A DNA stretch of 64,000 bases, taken from contig NZ_CP108101.1 in assembly GCF_036195325.1 (NCBI RefSeq), positions 8,060,001 through 8,124,000 on the forward strand. The letters run 5' to 3'. Origin of the DNA: Streptomyces sp. NBC_00234. Lineage in GTDB: Bacteria > Actinomycetota > Actinomycetes > Streptomycetales > Streptomycetaceae. The first letter of the stretch is position 1, and each line of letters starts with the position of its first letter. The notes under the pieces were generated by a model. It was not told the origin of the DNA. It ran no database searches and worked only from the letters and a program-made list of their open reading frames with translations. Shown in pieces: positions 17,050-25,938 of the stretch. Made by a program: the position numbers and the translations under genes.

Positions 17050-17916
17050 ATGACGATCACGGTCGAGGAATTCGAGACCGCACGACCGCATCTGCTGTCG
17101 GCTGCCCACCGCATGCTCGGCTCGGCTCATGACGCCCAAGACGCCGTCCAAACGGCATGGTTGCGGGTCATGATTGCCCGACCCTCACCATCGATTGAGA
17201 ACCCGTCAGCCTGGCTCACGACTGTCACCGCCAGGGTCTGCCTGGACGAGCTGCGTGCCCGACGCCGTCGCAACGAAGCGCCGCTGCTCGCGGACGCCAT
17301 CCCGGCCGCAGAACTGGCCGCGGACGAAGCAATCCTCCGTACAGAGGACGTCTCCCGGGCGCTCATGGTCTTGTTGAACCAGTTGACCTCGTCCCAACGG
17401 GTCGCGTACGTCCTGCATGACCTGTTCTCTGTGCCGTTCGACCAGATTGCGCACGTGCTGGGCGGGACAGTGCCCAGTGCCAAGAAACACGCCAGCAGGG
17501 CTCGACAACGCCTCGACAGCGCCCAGCATGCCTCGGAGCGGAACAGTCGGCCAGACCAGCAGATCGTCGAAGCCTTTCTGACAGCAGCCCAAACCGGGGA
17601 TACGCGCAGAATGATCCAGCTGCTCGCGCCCGACAGCGTCCGCGACGCCGACGCGGCACTCCTGCCTCGCGGAGCCCGCACCGCCGTCATCGGTGCTGTC
17701 GACATTGCCACCGAGACCGTGCACTTCCGTGATCGCATTCAGGCGGCTTGCAGACTCACTGTCAACAACAAACCGGTGTACCTCATCGCCCCGGGAGGAC
17801 ATCCCCTCGCCACGATCGAGATCAGCACAGCCAATCAGAAGGTCACGAGAATCACGCTGCGATTGGCCCAAGCCGACGACCACTTCGCGGCCGCCCTACC
17901 GTCAACAACCTCCTGA
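17050..17916 (+). CDS. ECF sigma factor with SnoaL-like C-terminal domain (ECF41/SigJ type)
   Basis: 288 aa. ATG 17050 is chosen because GGAAAGG lies eight bases upstream. Region sigma2 covers residues ~1-70 (LLSAAHRMLGSAHDAQDAVQ, ENPSAWLTTVTARVCLDELR). Region sigma4 covers ~105-165 (RVAYVLHDLFSVPFDQIAHV, AKKHASRARQRLDSA). The C-terminal ~115 residues form a SnoaL/NTF2-like domain (VEAFLTAAQTGDTRRMIQLL, VNNKPVYLI), which in this group controls activity in place of an anti-sigma factor. Such sigma factors usually drive one adjacent operon; here the divergent DoxX operon has a matching promoter. Codons 10-27 are duplicated as an inverted repeat 1.4 kb away. Confidence 0.93.
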   Translation: MTITVEEFETARPHLLSAAHRMLGSAHDAQDAVQTAWLRVMIARPSPSIENPSAWLTTVTARVCLDELRARRRRNEAPLLADAIPAAELAADEAILRTEDVSRALMVLLNQLTSSQRVAYVLHDLFSVPFDQIAHVLGGTVPSAKKHASRARQRLDSAQHASERNSRPDQQIVEAFLTAAQTGDTRRMIQLLAPDSVRDADAALLPRGARTAVIGAVDIATETVHFRDRIQAACRLTVNNKPVYLIAPGGHPLATIEISTANQKVTRITLRLAQADDHFAAALPSTTS

Positions 17917-18021
17917 CCCGCAACAACTAGGGCCTGTCTCTTGGAAGTGCGGTTCGATGGTGCCGCATGCCTGATCGATAACCTGTGTCGGCGTCGGCAG
18001 CATGGTGCGAAACTTCGGTCC

Positions 18022-18579
18022 ATGACCTCACCCGAGCTCAGTGACCTGGACTATCTCCGGGAGATCGAGCGTCTCGCCGGCCGCGTCAGCGTGGAGGCAT
18101 CCAACGAAGGATGGCTCTCGTTTCAGGCAGAGCCGGAAGACGCAACACCACTCCAGCGCAGCGTGAACGTGCTTGCTCGGGCTCTTCGCCACTACCACTT
18201 CGAAGGCGACGGTTGCCTCGACGAGGACCGGCCTCTGATCCGCCTCGTCGGAGCCTCGGTGTTGAAGCCCGGGACCATGCCGGCCGGAGTGGAGGAGTCG
18301 TACGAGGAGGTGTGTGCACGGATCGGCGTCGGCCCCAGGCCCGAGGGCTGGGCCCTGTGGAACACCTGGAGCGATGGAGACCTGAAGGTGACCATGGTGG
18401 TTTCCACGGTCGAGACGACCGAGGGCCTTTTCGAGAACTGGGCCCGCGGGAGGGCACTCGATCCGGTGTCACCGCTGCCCTCCCAGATCGCCCTCGTCCG
18501 TCAGGGTTGGATAGGGCCGATGACGTTCTCACCTCGCGGTGTCAGACGGACTGGCCTTGGCGGTCGGCCGCTGTCCTAA
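18022..18579 (+). CDS. hypothetical protein
   Basis: 185 aa from ATG 18022; the frame opens earlier at 17941 but without coding bias. It is acidic and soluble (IERLAGRVSVEASNEGWLSF; DGDLKVTMVVSTVETTEGLF). No family is recognised. It follows the sigma gene by 105 bp in the same direction, across a region that resembles an IS end (GGGCCTGTCTCTTGG), so common control with the sigma gene is doubtful. Confidence 0.65.
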   Translation: MTSPELSDLDYLREIERLAGRVSVEASNEGWLSFQAEPEDATPLQRSVNVLARALRHYHFEGDGCLDEDRPLIRLVGASVLKPGTMPAGVEESYEEVCARIGVGPRPEGWALWNTWSDGDLKVTMVVSTVETTEGLFENWARGRALDPVSPLPSQIALVRQGWIGPMTFSPRGVRRTGLGGRPLS

Positions 18580-18778
18580 GGGCTGTCCGTAACTGATCTT
18601 TGGCACGAGAGTGGTCGGCTGAGTTCGGATCCTGGGTCCCACCCTTTGGGAGAGGTGCCGACCTCGGTTCACCCCTGTGACCGCACGTCACAGCAGCGGA
18701 TGGCAGGGGACGTCCTCGCGGCAACGTGTGGATCCACCCGCCCGGGGAGATGAGCAGGGCCCCTGTTATCGTGCGCCG

Positions 18779-19210
18779 ATGTCAACGATCAAGCAGTTCC
18801 AAGTGACCTTCGACTGCGCGGAACCTGCGCGCCTCGCCGCCTTCTGGTGCGAGGTGCTGGGGTACGTCGTACCGGCAGTCCCGGAGGGCTTTGCCACGTG
18901 GGAGGAGTACCACCACTCGCTGCCGCCTGAGGACGAGGTCTACTTCGCGTGCGCTGATCCCTCGGGTGTGGGCCCGCGTGTGCTCTTCCAGCGAGTTCCC
19001 GAAGGCAAGGTCGTCAAGAACCGGGTGCATCTTGATGTGCGGGTCGGCACAGGGCTCGTGGGTGACGAGCGCCTGGCCACACTCGAGGGCGAATGCGCAC
19101 GGCTGATGGCGCTCGGCGCGAAGCACGTGCTGACGCAGCGTGCCGATGGCGTCAACGAGTCGTGCATCACGATGCAGGACATCGAGGGCAACGAGTTCTG
19201 CCTCGCCTGA
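18779..19210 (+). CDS. VOC (glyoxalase/bleomycin-resistance-like) family protein
   Basis: 143 aa. It shows the typical VOC opening QVTFDCAEPARLAAFWCEVL with GYVV, the central FQRVPEGKVVKNRVHLDVRV segment, and a C-terminal TMQDIEGNEFCLA carrying the conserved Glu metal ligand. It matches the Streptomyces group often annotated as VOC or glyoxalase-like with unknown substrate. A transposase remnant begins directly after its stop. Confidence 0.9.
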   Translation: MSTIKQFQVTFDCAEPARLAAFWCEVLGYVVPAVPEGFATWEEYHHSLPPEDEVYFACADPSGVGPRVLFQRVPEGKVVKNRVHLDVRVGTGLVGDERLATLEGECARLMALGAKHVLTQRADGVNESCITMQDIEGNEFCLA

Positions 19211-19302
19211 TTCTCCTCCGAGACTGCCGCCTCAAAAGCGACGGCGTCCACCACGCCATGCTCGGCATCGCGCGACTGCACAACCTCAACCTTGTCGGAT
19301 AG
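19211..19302 (+). mobile_element. C-terminal remnant of an IS5-family transposase
   Basis: About 30 codons ending at TAG read LRDCRLKSDGVHHAMLGIAR then LHNLNLVG. This resembles the end of the IS5-type transposase at 20643 (LRDCRQHGNGLHHAVQAVAH). Nothing of the catalytic core remains. Confidence 0.6.
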
Positions 19303-19719
19303 GTAAACGGTTGGGCCGGTTACCGACCGCGTCCGCAACCAACGCAAGATCATTTGCGGGACAAGCCTTAGTCGACTGTTCCTTTCTGGCGGCACGTCGA
19401 CCGGGCATCGCGTGCGTCACCGCCCGCCCGGGAGGAAACGGATGGACGGTGATGACCTGCGGCTTGGATCAGAATGCCCGAAAATAGGGCGATGGGATCG
19501 AATTTGCGACACCGAAGGGTTCGCATTCCGTCTCCACGGGAGCGCGGTAGATGAATTCCGAGGCTGGCACGCCAAAGCGCTGAAATGGGTCCAGGGTCAA
19601 CGCGAGCGATCACCGGCCAAGTGGCCGGGTCTCATGCTGTGTCAGCCAGCCAGTAGTACTCTTCCTCGATCACGGAAAAGCCTCACTGTACGAGGCCCGT
19701 TCCCGGACTATTCTCGTTC
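19303..19719. other. intergenic, no gene seen
   Basis: Mixed-composition DNA between IS remains, with lower G/C than its surroundings and several short frames without ribosome sites. Nothing is recognised; it is probably decayed sequence. Confidence 0.45.
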
Positions 19720-19890
19720 ATGCCGAGAAAGCCGGAGGGGTTGAACTTCGTAGGCGTAGGCGAAGTTCTTCCTTTTGTCCGTGTCACCGGAGGCGGACTG
19801 GACCAGCCTGACGCAGTCGGGGCCCGCCTCCTGATGGAAGCAGGCCCCGACGCCATCATCCGCTACGGGGCGACTCTTGAGCCCCCTTAG
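19720..19890 (+). CDS. possible 56-aa protein
   Basis: ATG 19720 to TAG reads a compact protein-like sequence: LNFVGVGEVLPFVRVTGG, then DAVGARLLMEAGPDAIIRYG. Codon use is moderately biased. There is no good ribosome site, so it could be the surviving end of a larger lost gene. It overlaps the convergent SUKH gene by four bases. Confidence 0.35.
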   Translation: MPRKPEGLNFVGVGEVLPFVRVTGGGLDQPDAVGARLLMEAGPDAIIRYGATLEPP

Positions 19891-20411
19891 TCGACGGAAA
19901 CTATGGGTTCAGGCCCCGGAAAGTTCGGAGGGATCCTATGAGGTGTGGCCGTTCCGGAGCACAGCCAGGCGAGATAGCTCGAGAGGCTGCCCTTGTAGTG
20001 GAACCAGTCGTCATTCCGCCCAGCCACAACGACTGTCCATTCGTTGGGCTGCCCTTCTGTTCGCCAGTGAAACTCGTCCCCATCTATCGAGCTGCCCCAC
20101 TGCAGCAACCCTCCCGATTCCGGGAACACAGGGTAGCCGCCGAGCATTCCCTTGTGCGCCATGCCCTCGGCACCAGCGAGATCCTCTGTCTTCCCCTCAA
20201 CGAATCGCGCTTCGTTTCCTGGGAGCGGCGACGTCACAAAGAGGAATTGCCCGATCTGCAGTCGAGGGTACGACTCCGCCAAAGTGACATAGTCGTCCGG
20301 CAGTCGAGTCCCCAACCCGTCGAAAACCAACTGCCAGTCGATGCGCCTTGGAACCTCGAGACGCTGCGCCACCAGCCCCGGCAGTGCAACCTCCAGGGAT
20401 TCGATACTCAA
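19887..20411 (-). CDS. SMI1/KNR4 (SUKH) family protein
   Basis: 174 aa. The start is an uncommon TTG at 20411, chosen because a GGAGG ribosome site sits six bases upstream. SUKH features: RIDWQLVFDGLGTRLPDDYV, the YPRLQIGQFLFV strand, and SGGLLQWGSSIDGDEFHWRT. SUKH proteins are often immunity proteins against polymorphic toxins or contact-dependent inhibitors, but many in Streptomyces stand alone. No toxin gene is beside it, only IS remnants. Codon bias is weaker than in the core genes, fitting acquired DNA. Confidence 0.85.
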   Translation of the reverse strand: MSIESLEVALPGLVAQRLEVPRRIDWQLVFDGLGTRLPDDYVTLAESYPRLQIGQFLFVTSPLPGNEARFVEGKTEDLAGAEGMAHKGMLGGYPVFPESGGLLQWGSSIDGDEFHWRTEGQPNEWTVVVAGRNDDWFHYKGSLSSYLAWLCSGTATPHRIPPNFPGPEPIVSVD

Positions 20412-20588
20412 CAGCCACCTCCATTTGCGCCCTTGTTTTCTATCCGCACACTGAAGAGTTTACGGGTCGGTGTCGACGCCGTCATGGTGATCGCAGTCGG
20501 CCGGTCAAATCGCCATGATCTTCACGGGCGGATTGGCAATGCCGTAGCCTGCCGCTTTCCGAGCCCGCTCCTGGATCCACTACCTAAT

Positions 20589-21348
20589 GCGTGTTGCAGA
20601 AGGCCGTGTGGTGGCGTGACGCCGGGCTGCGGTCGTGTCTGATCATGCGGTGAGGGCGCGGTTGTGCATGTGGGCGACGGCCTGGACTGCGTGATGGAGT
20701 CCGTTGCCGTGCTGTCGGCAGTCGCGGAGGATCTTGTAGTTCTTCATGCGGGCGAAGGCGTGCTCGACGCGGGCGCGGACTTTGCGATGGGCGGCGTTGT
20801 CCTCCTCCTCACCGGGCAACAAGGGCCGGCCGGGGCGCTTTCGGTGCGGGACGACGAGGCCGGTGTTGATGTAGGCGCCGTCACCGAGCACCGTCACACC
20901 GTGACAGTGCTCGGCCAGCCCGGACTCCCGCCAGACCCGGGCATCGGCCCGGTTGCCCGGCACCGGAGGAGCCGTTGCGATGACCAGAATCCACAGCCGG
21001 TCGACCGCCTCGTCCCGACGGGCCACCGGCTCCAGAGCCAGCTGCGGTCCCATCCGCTGGATGACCCGGCACACGGTGGCCGGCGAAACGCCGAACAGCG
21101 GCGCGAGCTGTCTCATCGTGAGGTTCGTCCGGGTAGTACACAGCCACCAGCGGCACCCGGTCCGCCAACGGCAGGCACACCGGCCGCCCGATCCGCGGAC
21201 CGGCACCACCACGCTCACGCACCACCCGCAACAGCCGCTCGAACTGGCCCATCCGCAAACCCGTGAACGACTCAACCCACAACGCCTCGACCCTCAACAC
21301 CCCACGCATACACAGGAAATGCCCAGACCACAGCCTTCTGCAACACGC
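20589..21348 (-). mobile_element. IS5-family insertion sequence with matched ends
   Basis: The ends carry inverted repeats GCGTGTTGCAGAAGGC at 20589 and its complement ending at 21348, extending imperfectly to ~20 bp. The ~760-bp element encloses one frameshifted transposase. No exact target duplication was found; flanks are CTAA and TTAG, both of the YTAR type. Confidence 0.75.
20643..21309 (-). pseudogene. frameshifted IS5-family transposase
   Basis: From ATG 21309 the first frame gives VESFTGLRMGQFERLLRVVR and PLADRVPLVAVYY. It then fails, and the next frame continues directly with RTNLTMRQLAPLFGVSPATV, VTVLGDGAYINTG and VRARVEHAFARMKNYKILRD to the stop. The break lies near 21130, where a C-run (TACTACCCGG) has one base too many. 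The D and E catalytic positions are present, so a single-base change or programmed slippage separates it from a working enzyme. Confidence 0.72.
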
Positions 21349-21365
21349 TTTAGGCTGGCCCTCGG

Positions 21366-22226
21366 TCAGCGCCGTGTCCACATGAGAATCGCAGCCAGGT
21401 GCAGTGCGGCCTGGTAGGCGACGGCGAGTTCGTCGGTTCGCATGGCCAGACCACGCCACTGCTTGAGCCGATTGATGCACCGTTTGACGGCATTGCGCTG
21501 CTCGTGCGCCTCGGCGTCGAAGGCGGGCGGGCGACCACCGGCGCGACCTCGTCGCAGTTGGTGACCCACCTGGTCGGCGGGCTGCGGGATCACGGCACGG
21601 ATAGCTCTCCGCCGAAGATGCTCACGGATCGCGCGGGATGAATACGCGCGGTCCGCCAGGACAGCGTCCGGCCGGGTTCGCGGTCTTCCTGGTCCGCTTC
21701 GCGGAACACGGATGCCTGCCATGACCACCTTGAAGGGCCGGCGCGTCACCCGCCTGGCCCGCGAAGACGCGGAGGGCCAAGGGCCGTGCATGGCAGTCGC
21801 TGACGAGAGGGGCCTTCGTGCTCAGGCCGCCGCGGGAACGTCCGAGCGCATGGTCGTCGGGCTCAGCCCGCTATGGCGCCCCTTTTTTCTGGCCCCAGCG
21901 GCGTGCTGGTGGGCCCGGTAGACGGTGGAGTCCACCGACACGGTCCAGCCGATGTCGTCAGCACCATCGGCCGCTGCCAGGAGCGCGGCAAGGATCCGTT
22001 CCCAGGTGCCGTCCATGGCCCACCTGAACAGCCGTTTATGAGCGGTCTGGTATGGCCCCAGCTCGTCCGGCAGGTCCCGCCAGGGCGAGCCGGTGCGGTA
22101 CTTCCACGCGATGGCTTCCAGGGTTCGACGATGGTCAGCCCATCGCCGACCACGGACCGGATCGGCCGGCATCAACGGCTTGATCCGGTGCCACATCGCA
22201 TCAGTGATCACCCACCGGACAGACAC
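21366..22226 (-). pseudogene. degenerate second IS5-family (IS427-like) transposase
   Basis: Starts at a GTG with VRWVITDAMWHRIKPLMPAD, WKYRTGSPWRDLPDELGPYQ and VSVDSTVYRAHQHAAGARKK, the first Asp and a poly-A slip site. The middle (EPDDHALGRSRGGLSTK) lies in another frame that also contains a TAG, and the end returns to the first frame (VLADRAYSSRAIREHLRRR). The usual catalytic Glu in NAVERCINRLKQWRG is Lys here. Two frame changes, a stop and the E-to-K change mean it is inactive. Its downstream end meets the other IS at 21348. Confidence 0.72.
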
Positions 22227-22334
22227 ATCCGATCAACCGGCGAGCAGGTCAAGGAGACACGCTCTAGGTGGAACAGGTTGGGCCCGTCGAAAAATACTTC
22301 GACATCGGTCGTGTGATCGGGGACGCTTCGCGCG

Positions 22335-22841
22335 ATGACCAGAATCGACGACACACCGCCCGCGTGGGACGAGCGCACCCAGCTCACCACGTTTCTCGAC
22401 TACACACGTGACACCGCCCGCGCCAAGTGCGATGGCGTCTCCGCGGAGAACGCCCGCAAGGCGCTCCTGCCGGGCTCACCGCTGATGACCATGAGCGGAT
22501 TGATCAACCACCTCCGCTGGGTCGAGTACTACTGGTTCCAGGTGGTCTTCCTCGGCGAGGAAGACCGGGGTCCCTGGACCGATGAGGACCCCGACCGCGA
22601 GATGCGTATCGCCGTTGACTTCCCGCTCACGCAGTTGCTCGACGAATACGCCGAACAGAGCGCCGGCTACCGCGAACTGGTCGCCGGGAACAGCCTGGAC
22701 ACCCAGGCCAAGGGAGCCGTCCGCGACGGTCTCCATGTCGACCTGCGCTGGATCCTCCTTCACCTCACCGAGGAGACGGCCCGCCACAACGGCCACCTGG
22801 ACATCCTGCGCGAGATGCTCGACGGCCAGACCGGCGACTAG
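22335..22841 (+). CDS. DinB family protein (DUF664)
   Basis: 168 aa. DUF664/DinB traits: ERTQLTTFLDYTRDTARAK, SGLINHLRWVEYYWFQVVFL with the first metal-binding His, and LRWILLHLTEETARHNGHLD with the second and third. This is a four-helix-bundle metal-binding protein, in actinobacteria often thiol-dependent (mycothiol). The substrate is unknown. Its stop codon TAG is also the first base of the adjoining MITE. Confidence 0.92.
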   Translation: MTRIDDTPPAWDERTQLTTFLDYTRDTARAKCDGVSAENARKALLPGSPLMTMSGLINHLRWVEYYWFQVVFLGEEDRGPWTDEDPDREMRIAVDFPLTQLLDEYAEQSAGYRELVAGNSLDTQAKGAVRDGLHVDLRWILLHLTEETARHNGHLDILREMLDGQTGD

Positions 22842-23041
22842 GGCCTCTCGTTTGGATCATGCCGGGCTCGCGGGGTCCGGTGCGCGCTCCCCCGAGCTCT
22901 CGGCTTCGCTCGAGCAGGGCGGGGCCCCTTCCGGCGTTGTCGCCCATCACCAACGCTCCGCGTTGCCTCAATTTTCCGTCTTGCAGCTGCATGCACCGGA
23001 CCCCGCTCGCTGATCCGGCCTGATCCCAAACGAAAGACCCT
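22841..23041. repeat. MITE-like element with ~45-bp imperfect terminal inverted repeats
   Basis: The left end GGGCCTCTCGTTTGGATCAT pairs with the complement of the right end, with further matches through CGGGGTCCGGTGC on both sides. The ~200-bp element has no gene and internally contains GAGCTCTCGGCTTCGCTCGA. It resembles a repeat family I know to be widespread in Streptomyces. It inserted at the stop codon of the DinB gene. Confidence 0.72.
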
Positions 23042-23319
23042 GGATCCGGCGGAGATCATGGGCGGAGCCGGAGCCGGAGCCGGAGCCGGAGTCGGATCGA
23101 GGCGACGGTGCCGTGGAAGGTGTAGCCGCGCTTGTCGAACCTCGTGGCCAGGGCCCCGTTGATGACCCTGCGGTGGCCGGCCCACCGGCCGCCGCGCTGC
23201 CTGGACTTCGGCAGATGGGGCTCAGCCGGGCCCACTCCTCATGCGTTGAATCTCCCCGCCCCATGCTCATGCCAACGACCCAAGGCCGCGACGGTCACAA
23301 GATCCGCCGGACAGGCCCT
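23042..23319 (-). mobile_element. internally deleted IS5-family element
   Basis: The right end reads GGGCCTGTCCGGCGGATCTT on the minus strand. An ATG at 23270 opens MSMGRGDSTHEEWARLSP, and after a frame change the IS5 N-terminus continues as GGRWAGHRRVINGALATRFD then KRGYTFHG. It ends in a (GGAGCC)n run near 23061-23096 rather than a catalytic core. The fragment adjoins the MITE directly. Confidence 0.68.
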
Positions 23320-23504
23320 AGCCTCGATCGGGTGACATGCGGCGGTGTCGGGATGGCCGGGAGTGTCCGGGGTTGCGATGCGGCGTGCGCGGAACATGAC
23401 GCATCGTCAGATCGGGTGGCTCCCAGTTCTGTTGCCCGAACTGTGGCCCCCCAACTGACCGGCCGACCCACCGGATCTACTTCAACCTGTCGAGAACAGG
23501 GCTA

Positions 23505-23909
23505 CTACTGAAGGTCTGTGCTGGGTAGGCGACGCCAGTCCCATTGCGGGTATCGGTCGACCAGCACGAGAAACTCGTCCGCCTGCAGGATCTCGAAATG
23601 GTTGGTGTCGACAAGACCAGTGCAATCCGGCAGGACACGGCGGAGGAAGGCTCGGGCGGCGTCCATGGACTGGCAGGACACGTAGACCGCGTACGGTTCG
23701 CCGATCTGGGTCCTCACCTGCTCGAGCTCTTCGGGCTCGTACTCCGCCAGGATCCCGCCCGAGAGGTCGATGTAGTAGGAGTACCCGCTCCAGTGCAGCT
23801 TCTCGTGGCCCGTCACGGAATCTGGCACGAGCTCAAAGGAACGGATTCGCCCCTCAAGCGACGAACGTCGCCCCGAGGGGACAAGAATGATCACAGACGG
23901 CCAGGACAC
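23505..23909 (-). CDS. hypothetical protein, possibly immunity-like
   Basis: 134 aa, acidic (GYSYYIDLSGGILAEYEPEE; YAVYVSCQSMDAARAFLRRV). Mixed alpha/beta composition without signal peptide. Such small acidic proteins near IS remains and a SUKH gene are sometimes orphan immunity proteins, but no motif proves this here. Start at the first ATG; no strong ribosome site. Confidence 0.65.
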   Translation of the reverse strand: MSWPSVIILVPSGRRSSLEGRIRSFELVPDSVTGHEKLHWSGYSYYIDLSGGILAEYEPEELEQVRTQIGEPYAVYVSCQSMDAARAFLRRVLPDCTGLVDTNHFEILQADEFLVLVDRYPQWDWRRLPSTDLQ

Positions 23910-24152
23910 GGGTTCACCTCAGCAGTGACCGTAGCCGAGCAGTCCCCGCAGGTCGCCAGACTTTCCGCCCGGCTGGTCCTCTCTCCCGCAGCGTGGGCCC
24001 CGCAGTGGCGCGCGCACCCCGCGCGCACCTCGCCCCGTCCCACGCCCGCAGTGGGGATGGATGCCTCCGTGCGCTCGCACTTGTCCTAGCCGCGCGTGCG
24101 AAGCAGTCGGCCCGCGTCACCAGGGGCGCGGGCCGGCCTGTTCCGAACGGCG

Positions 24153-24611
24153 TCAGGGTCGGTCGATCGCCGTCTCGGCCGCCGCCTTGATCCGGGCACC
24201 GAAGCCGGGGGCGTCCTTGCGGGCAGCCGCGACCGCCAGGCCGACGAGGAGCTTCCCCACCCCGTGGCCTTCCAGAACGTTGAAGATGCGGACGCGGGTA
24301 CCGCCGCCGGGCAGCGGTTCCAGGTCGTATCCGCCTTCGCGTGCCATCACGCTGGTCTTCGACACCTCGGCCCACCGGATCTTCACCGGCGCTTCGAGAG
24401 CGGTGATGCGGAACTCTCGGGCGCTCTTCATCCCTGCGTCCTTGACGGTGCTCCGGAAGATGGTGCCCACGGCGGTAGGGGTGTCGGGGATACGGTCGAT
24501 CTTGAGCACCCGGGGGCTGAACTGGGGGTCGTTGCGCCCGTCGGCGAGATAGGCGAACACCTCTTCGGCGGGCCTGTCGACCTCAACCGTCGCTTCGAAC
24601 TGACCTGACAT
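24153..24611 (-). CDS. SRPBCC family protein
   Basis: 152 aa, ATG 24611 with AGGAG five bases upstream. Fold markers: FEATVEVDRPAEEVFAYLAD, then FSPRVLKIDRIPDTPTAVGT and YDLEPLPGGGTRVRIFN. It matches polyketide-cyclase/START-like proteins that bind hydrophobic ligands; no ligand is predictable. Single gene. Confidence 0.9.
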   Translation of the reverse strand: MSGQFEATVEVDRPAEEVFAYLADGRNDPQFSPRVLKIDRIPDTPTAVGTIFRSTVKDAGMKSAREFRITALEAPVKIRWAEVSKTSVMAREGGYDLEPLPGGGTRVRIFNVLEGHGVGKLLVGLAVAAARKDAPGFGARIKAAAETAIDRP

Positions 24612-25275
24612 GAGCACTCCTGGTCGGTGGGAGCCGGAAGACATCCGCGCGCGCCCTCCCGCAGACGTACGCCGGACCGCGAGGCCGCGTGCGAGGTGCT
24701 CTCGCGCTGCTCCGCGCACGCGGGAAGGAACCCGTTTCGTAGCGGCAACGTGACCCTACGGGACCGCCCGGCATCCCGCGCGGCGATGGGCGTGATCCGC
24801 GCGCGGGGGACTGCTCCGATCCAGATATCGCCCTTGGGGCCCGTAGACGCCCGGCCGAGCCGACCGCGGGCCGTGCGGACACTGCCGGGGGGAGTGGATG
24901 CACACTCCTCGTACCCAGGGCGAACCGGCGTTCGGCGTGCGCTGCCTCGCCCGGGCTGCCGCCTCCGCTGCCCGCCGAGTTCTTCGCGCATGTGCGGGCA
25001 CACACCTACGAGCGCCCCGCTGGACATGCGAGCAAGCGGCCGTTGTGGTCCGCGTACGTCAGGGGAGGCGTCGCTCGCTCGTCGGTGTCGGCTGACCGGT
25101 GCGGATCGCCGTCGGCCGTCGGCGGCAGTCCGCTGCGGCTGCCGGCCATGTGGCGCCTGCACGTGTCGTACGTGGGGGCTCACGGAGAAGACGAGACCGG
25201 CCCGGCGTGGCAAGAACACCCGGCCGCCCTCGGTTGCACGGCCACCAGGGTGACCGCGATGGCGTCCGGCAGAGG
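24612..25275. other. 660-bp stretch without a credible gene
   Basis: Several long open frames exist on both strands, but none has a ribosome site, consistent third-position bias or domain-like sequence. No tRNA, repeat or palindrome was noticed. It contains the promoter region of the SRPBCC gene. Confidence 0.5.
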
Positions 25276-25764
25276 TCAGGCGTTCCACCATGCGTCGGTG
25301 CCGCAGCCCACCTCGTAGTGCCACCATCCTTCGTCCTGCCCTCGGGCCAGAAGGGCCTTGATCCCAGCGAAGTCCGCGCCTGCCGGCGCGGTGAAGGCCA
25401 CCATGGGAAAGTCCTCACTGAAGACCTCACCGCCGAGTCCGAACGCCGAAAGGCGCTGATGCACCGCCTGCGGGCTGCGTCCCAGGGGGCCGGTGGGCAC
25501 GGGGACGACACGGATCGTGCAGTTCCCGAATGAACTGACCCGTCCGACAGCCCAGTGGAGCCCGTCGGAGTCGGTCCGATACCGCACCACGTCGCCCTCG
25601 GCCACGCCGTCCTGAAGGAAGGGGGCGTTCTGCACACGGGCCGTGTCGTCGCCGAGCTTCGTCGCCCACAGGCCCTCGGTGTCCTGCGGGAACCACCCCT
25701 CGCGAGGGACGAACCGGAACCACACCTTGATCTTCTCGACCGCGTTCTCCATAACGGGCATCAT
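25276..25764 (-). CDS. DUF4265 domain protein
   Basis: About 162 aa; the start is among three in-frame ATGs at 25764, 25761 and 25752. The sequence KIKVWFRFVPREGWFPQDTE, then EGLWATKLGDDTARVQNAPF and EDFPMVAFTAPAGADFAG, follows the DUF4265 pattern: small proteins of unknown role, with central beta strands and a conserved P-F segment. No operon partners. Confidence 0.78.
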   Translation of the reverse strand: MMPVMENAVEKIKVWFRFVPREGWFPQDTEGLWATKLGDDTARVQNAPFLQDGVAEGDVVRYRTDSDGLHWAVGRVSSFGNCTIRVVPVPTGPLGRSPQAVHQRLSAFGLGGEVFSEDFPMVAFTAPAGADFAGIKALLARGQDEGWWHYEVGCGTDAWWNA

Positions 25765-25938
25765 GCGCCGATCGTCAACGAGCCCTCGCACCGGGCCTGA
25801 ACGGGAGATCAACCTCCGCCGTGCGGCCGGCCTCATGGACTGTGGTGCGCCTGGAGGTCTCGCTCGTGTGACGTCCGGCGCCCGCCGGAGTCCGGGGCCA
25901 TAGCATCGACTTCTCGACAAACCGTGGGGGCAGAGGCT

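Noticed and set aside
17930..18010. GGGCCTGTCTCTTGG sequence resembling an IS/MITE end
   Set aside because: No partner inverted repeat found nearby, so an element cannot be supported.
23061..23096. (GGAGCC)n hexanucleotide run
   Set aside because: Noted as a simple repeat at the broken end of an IS5 fragment; no sign of a regulatory or coding role.
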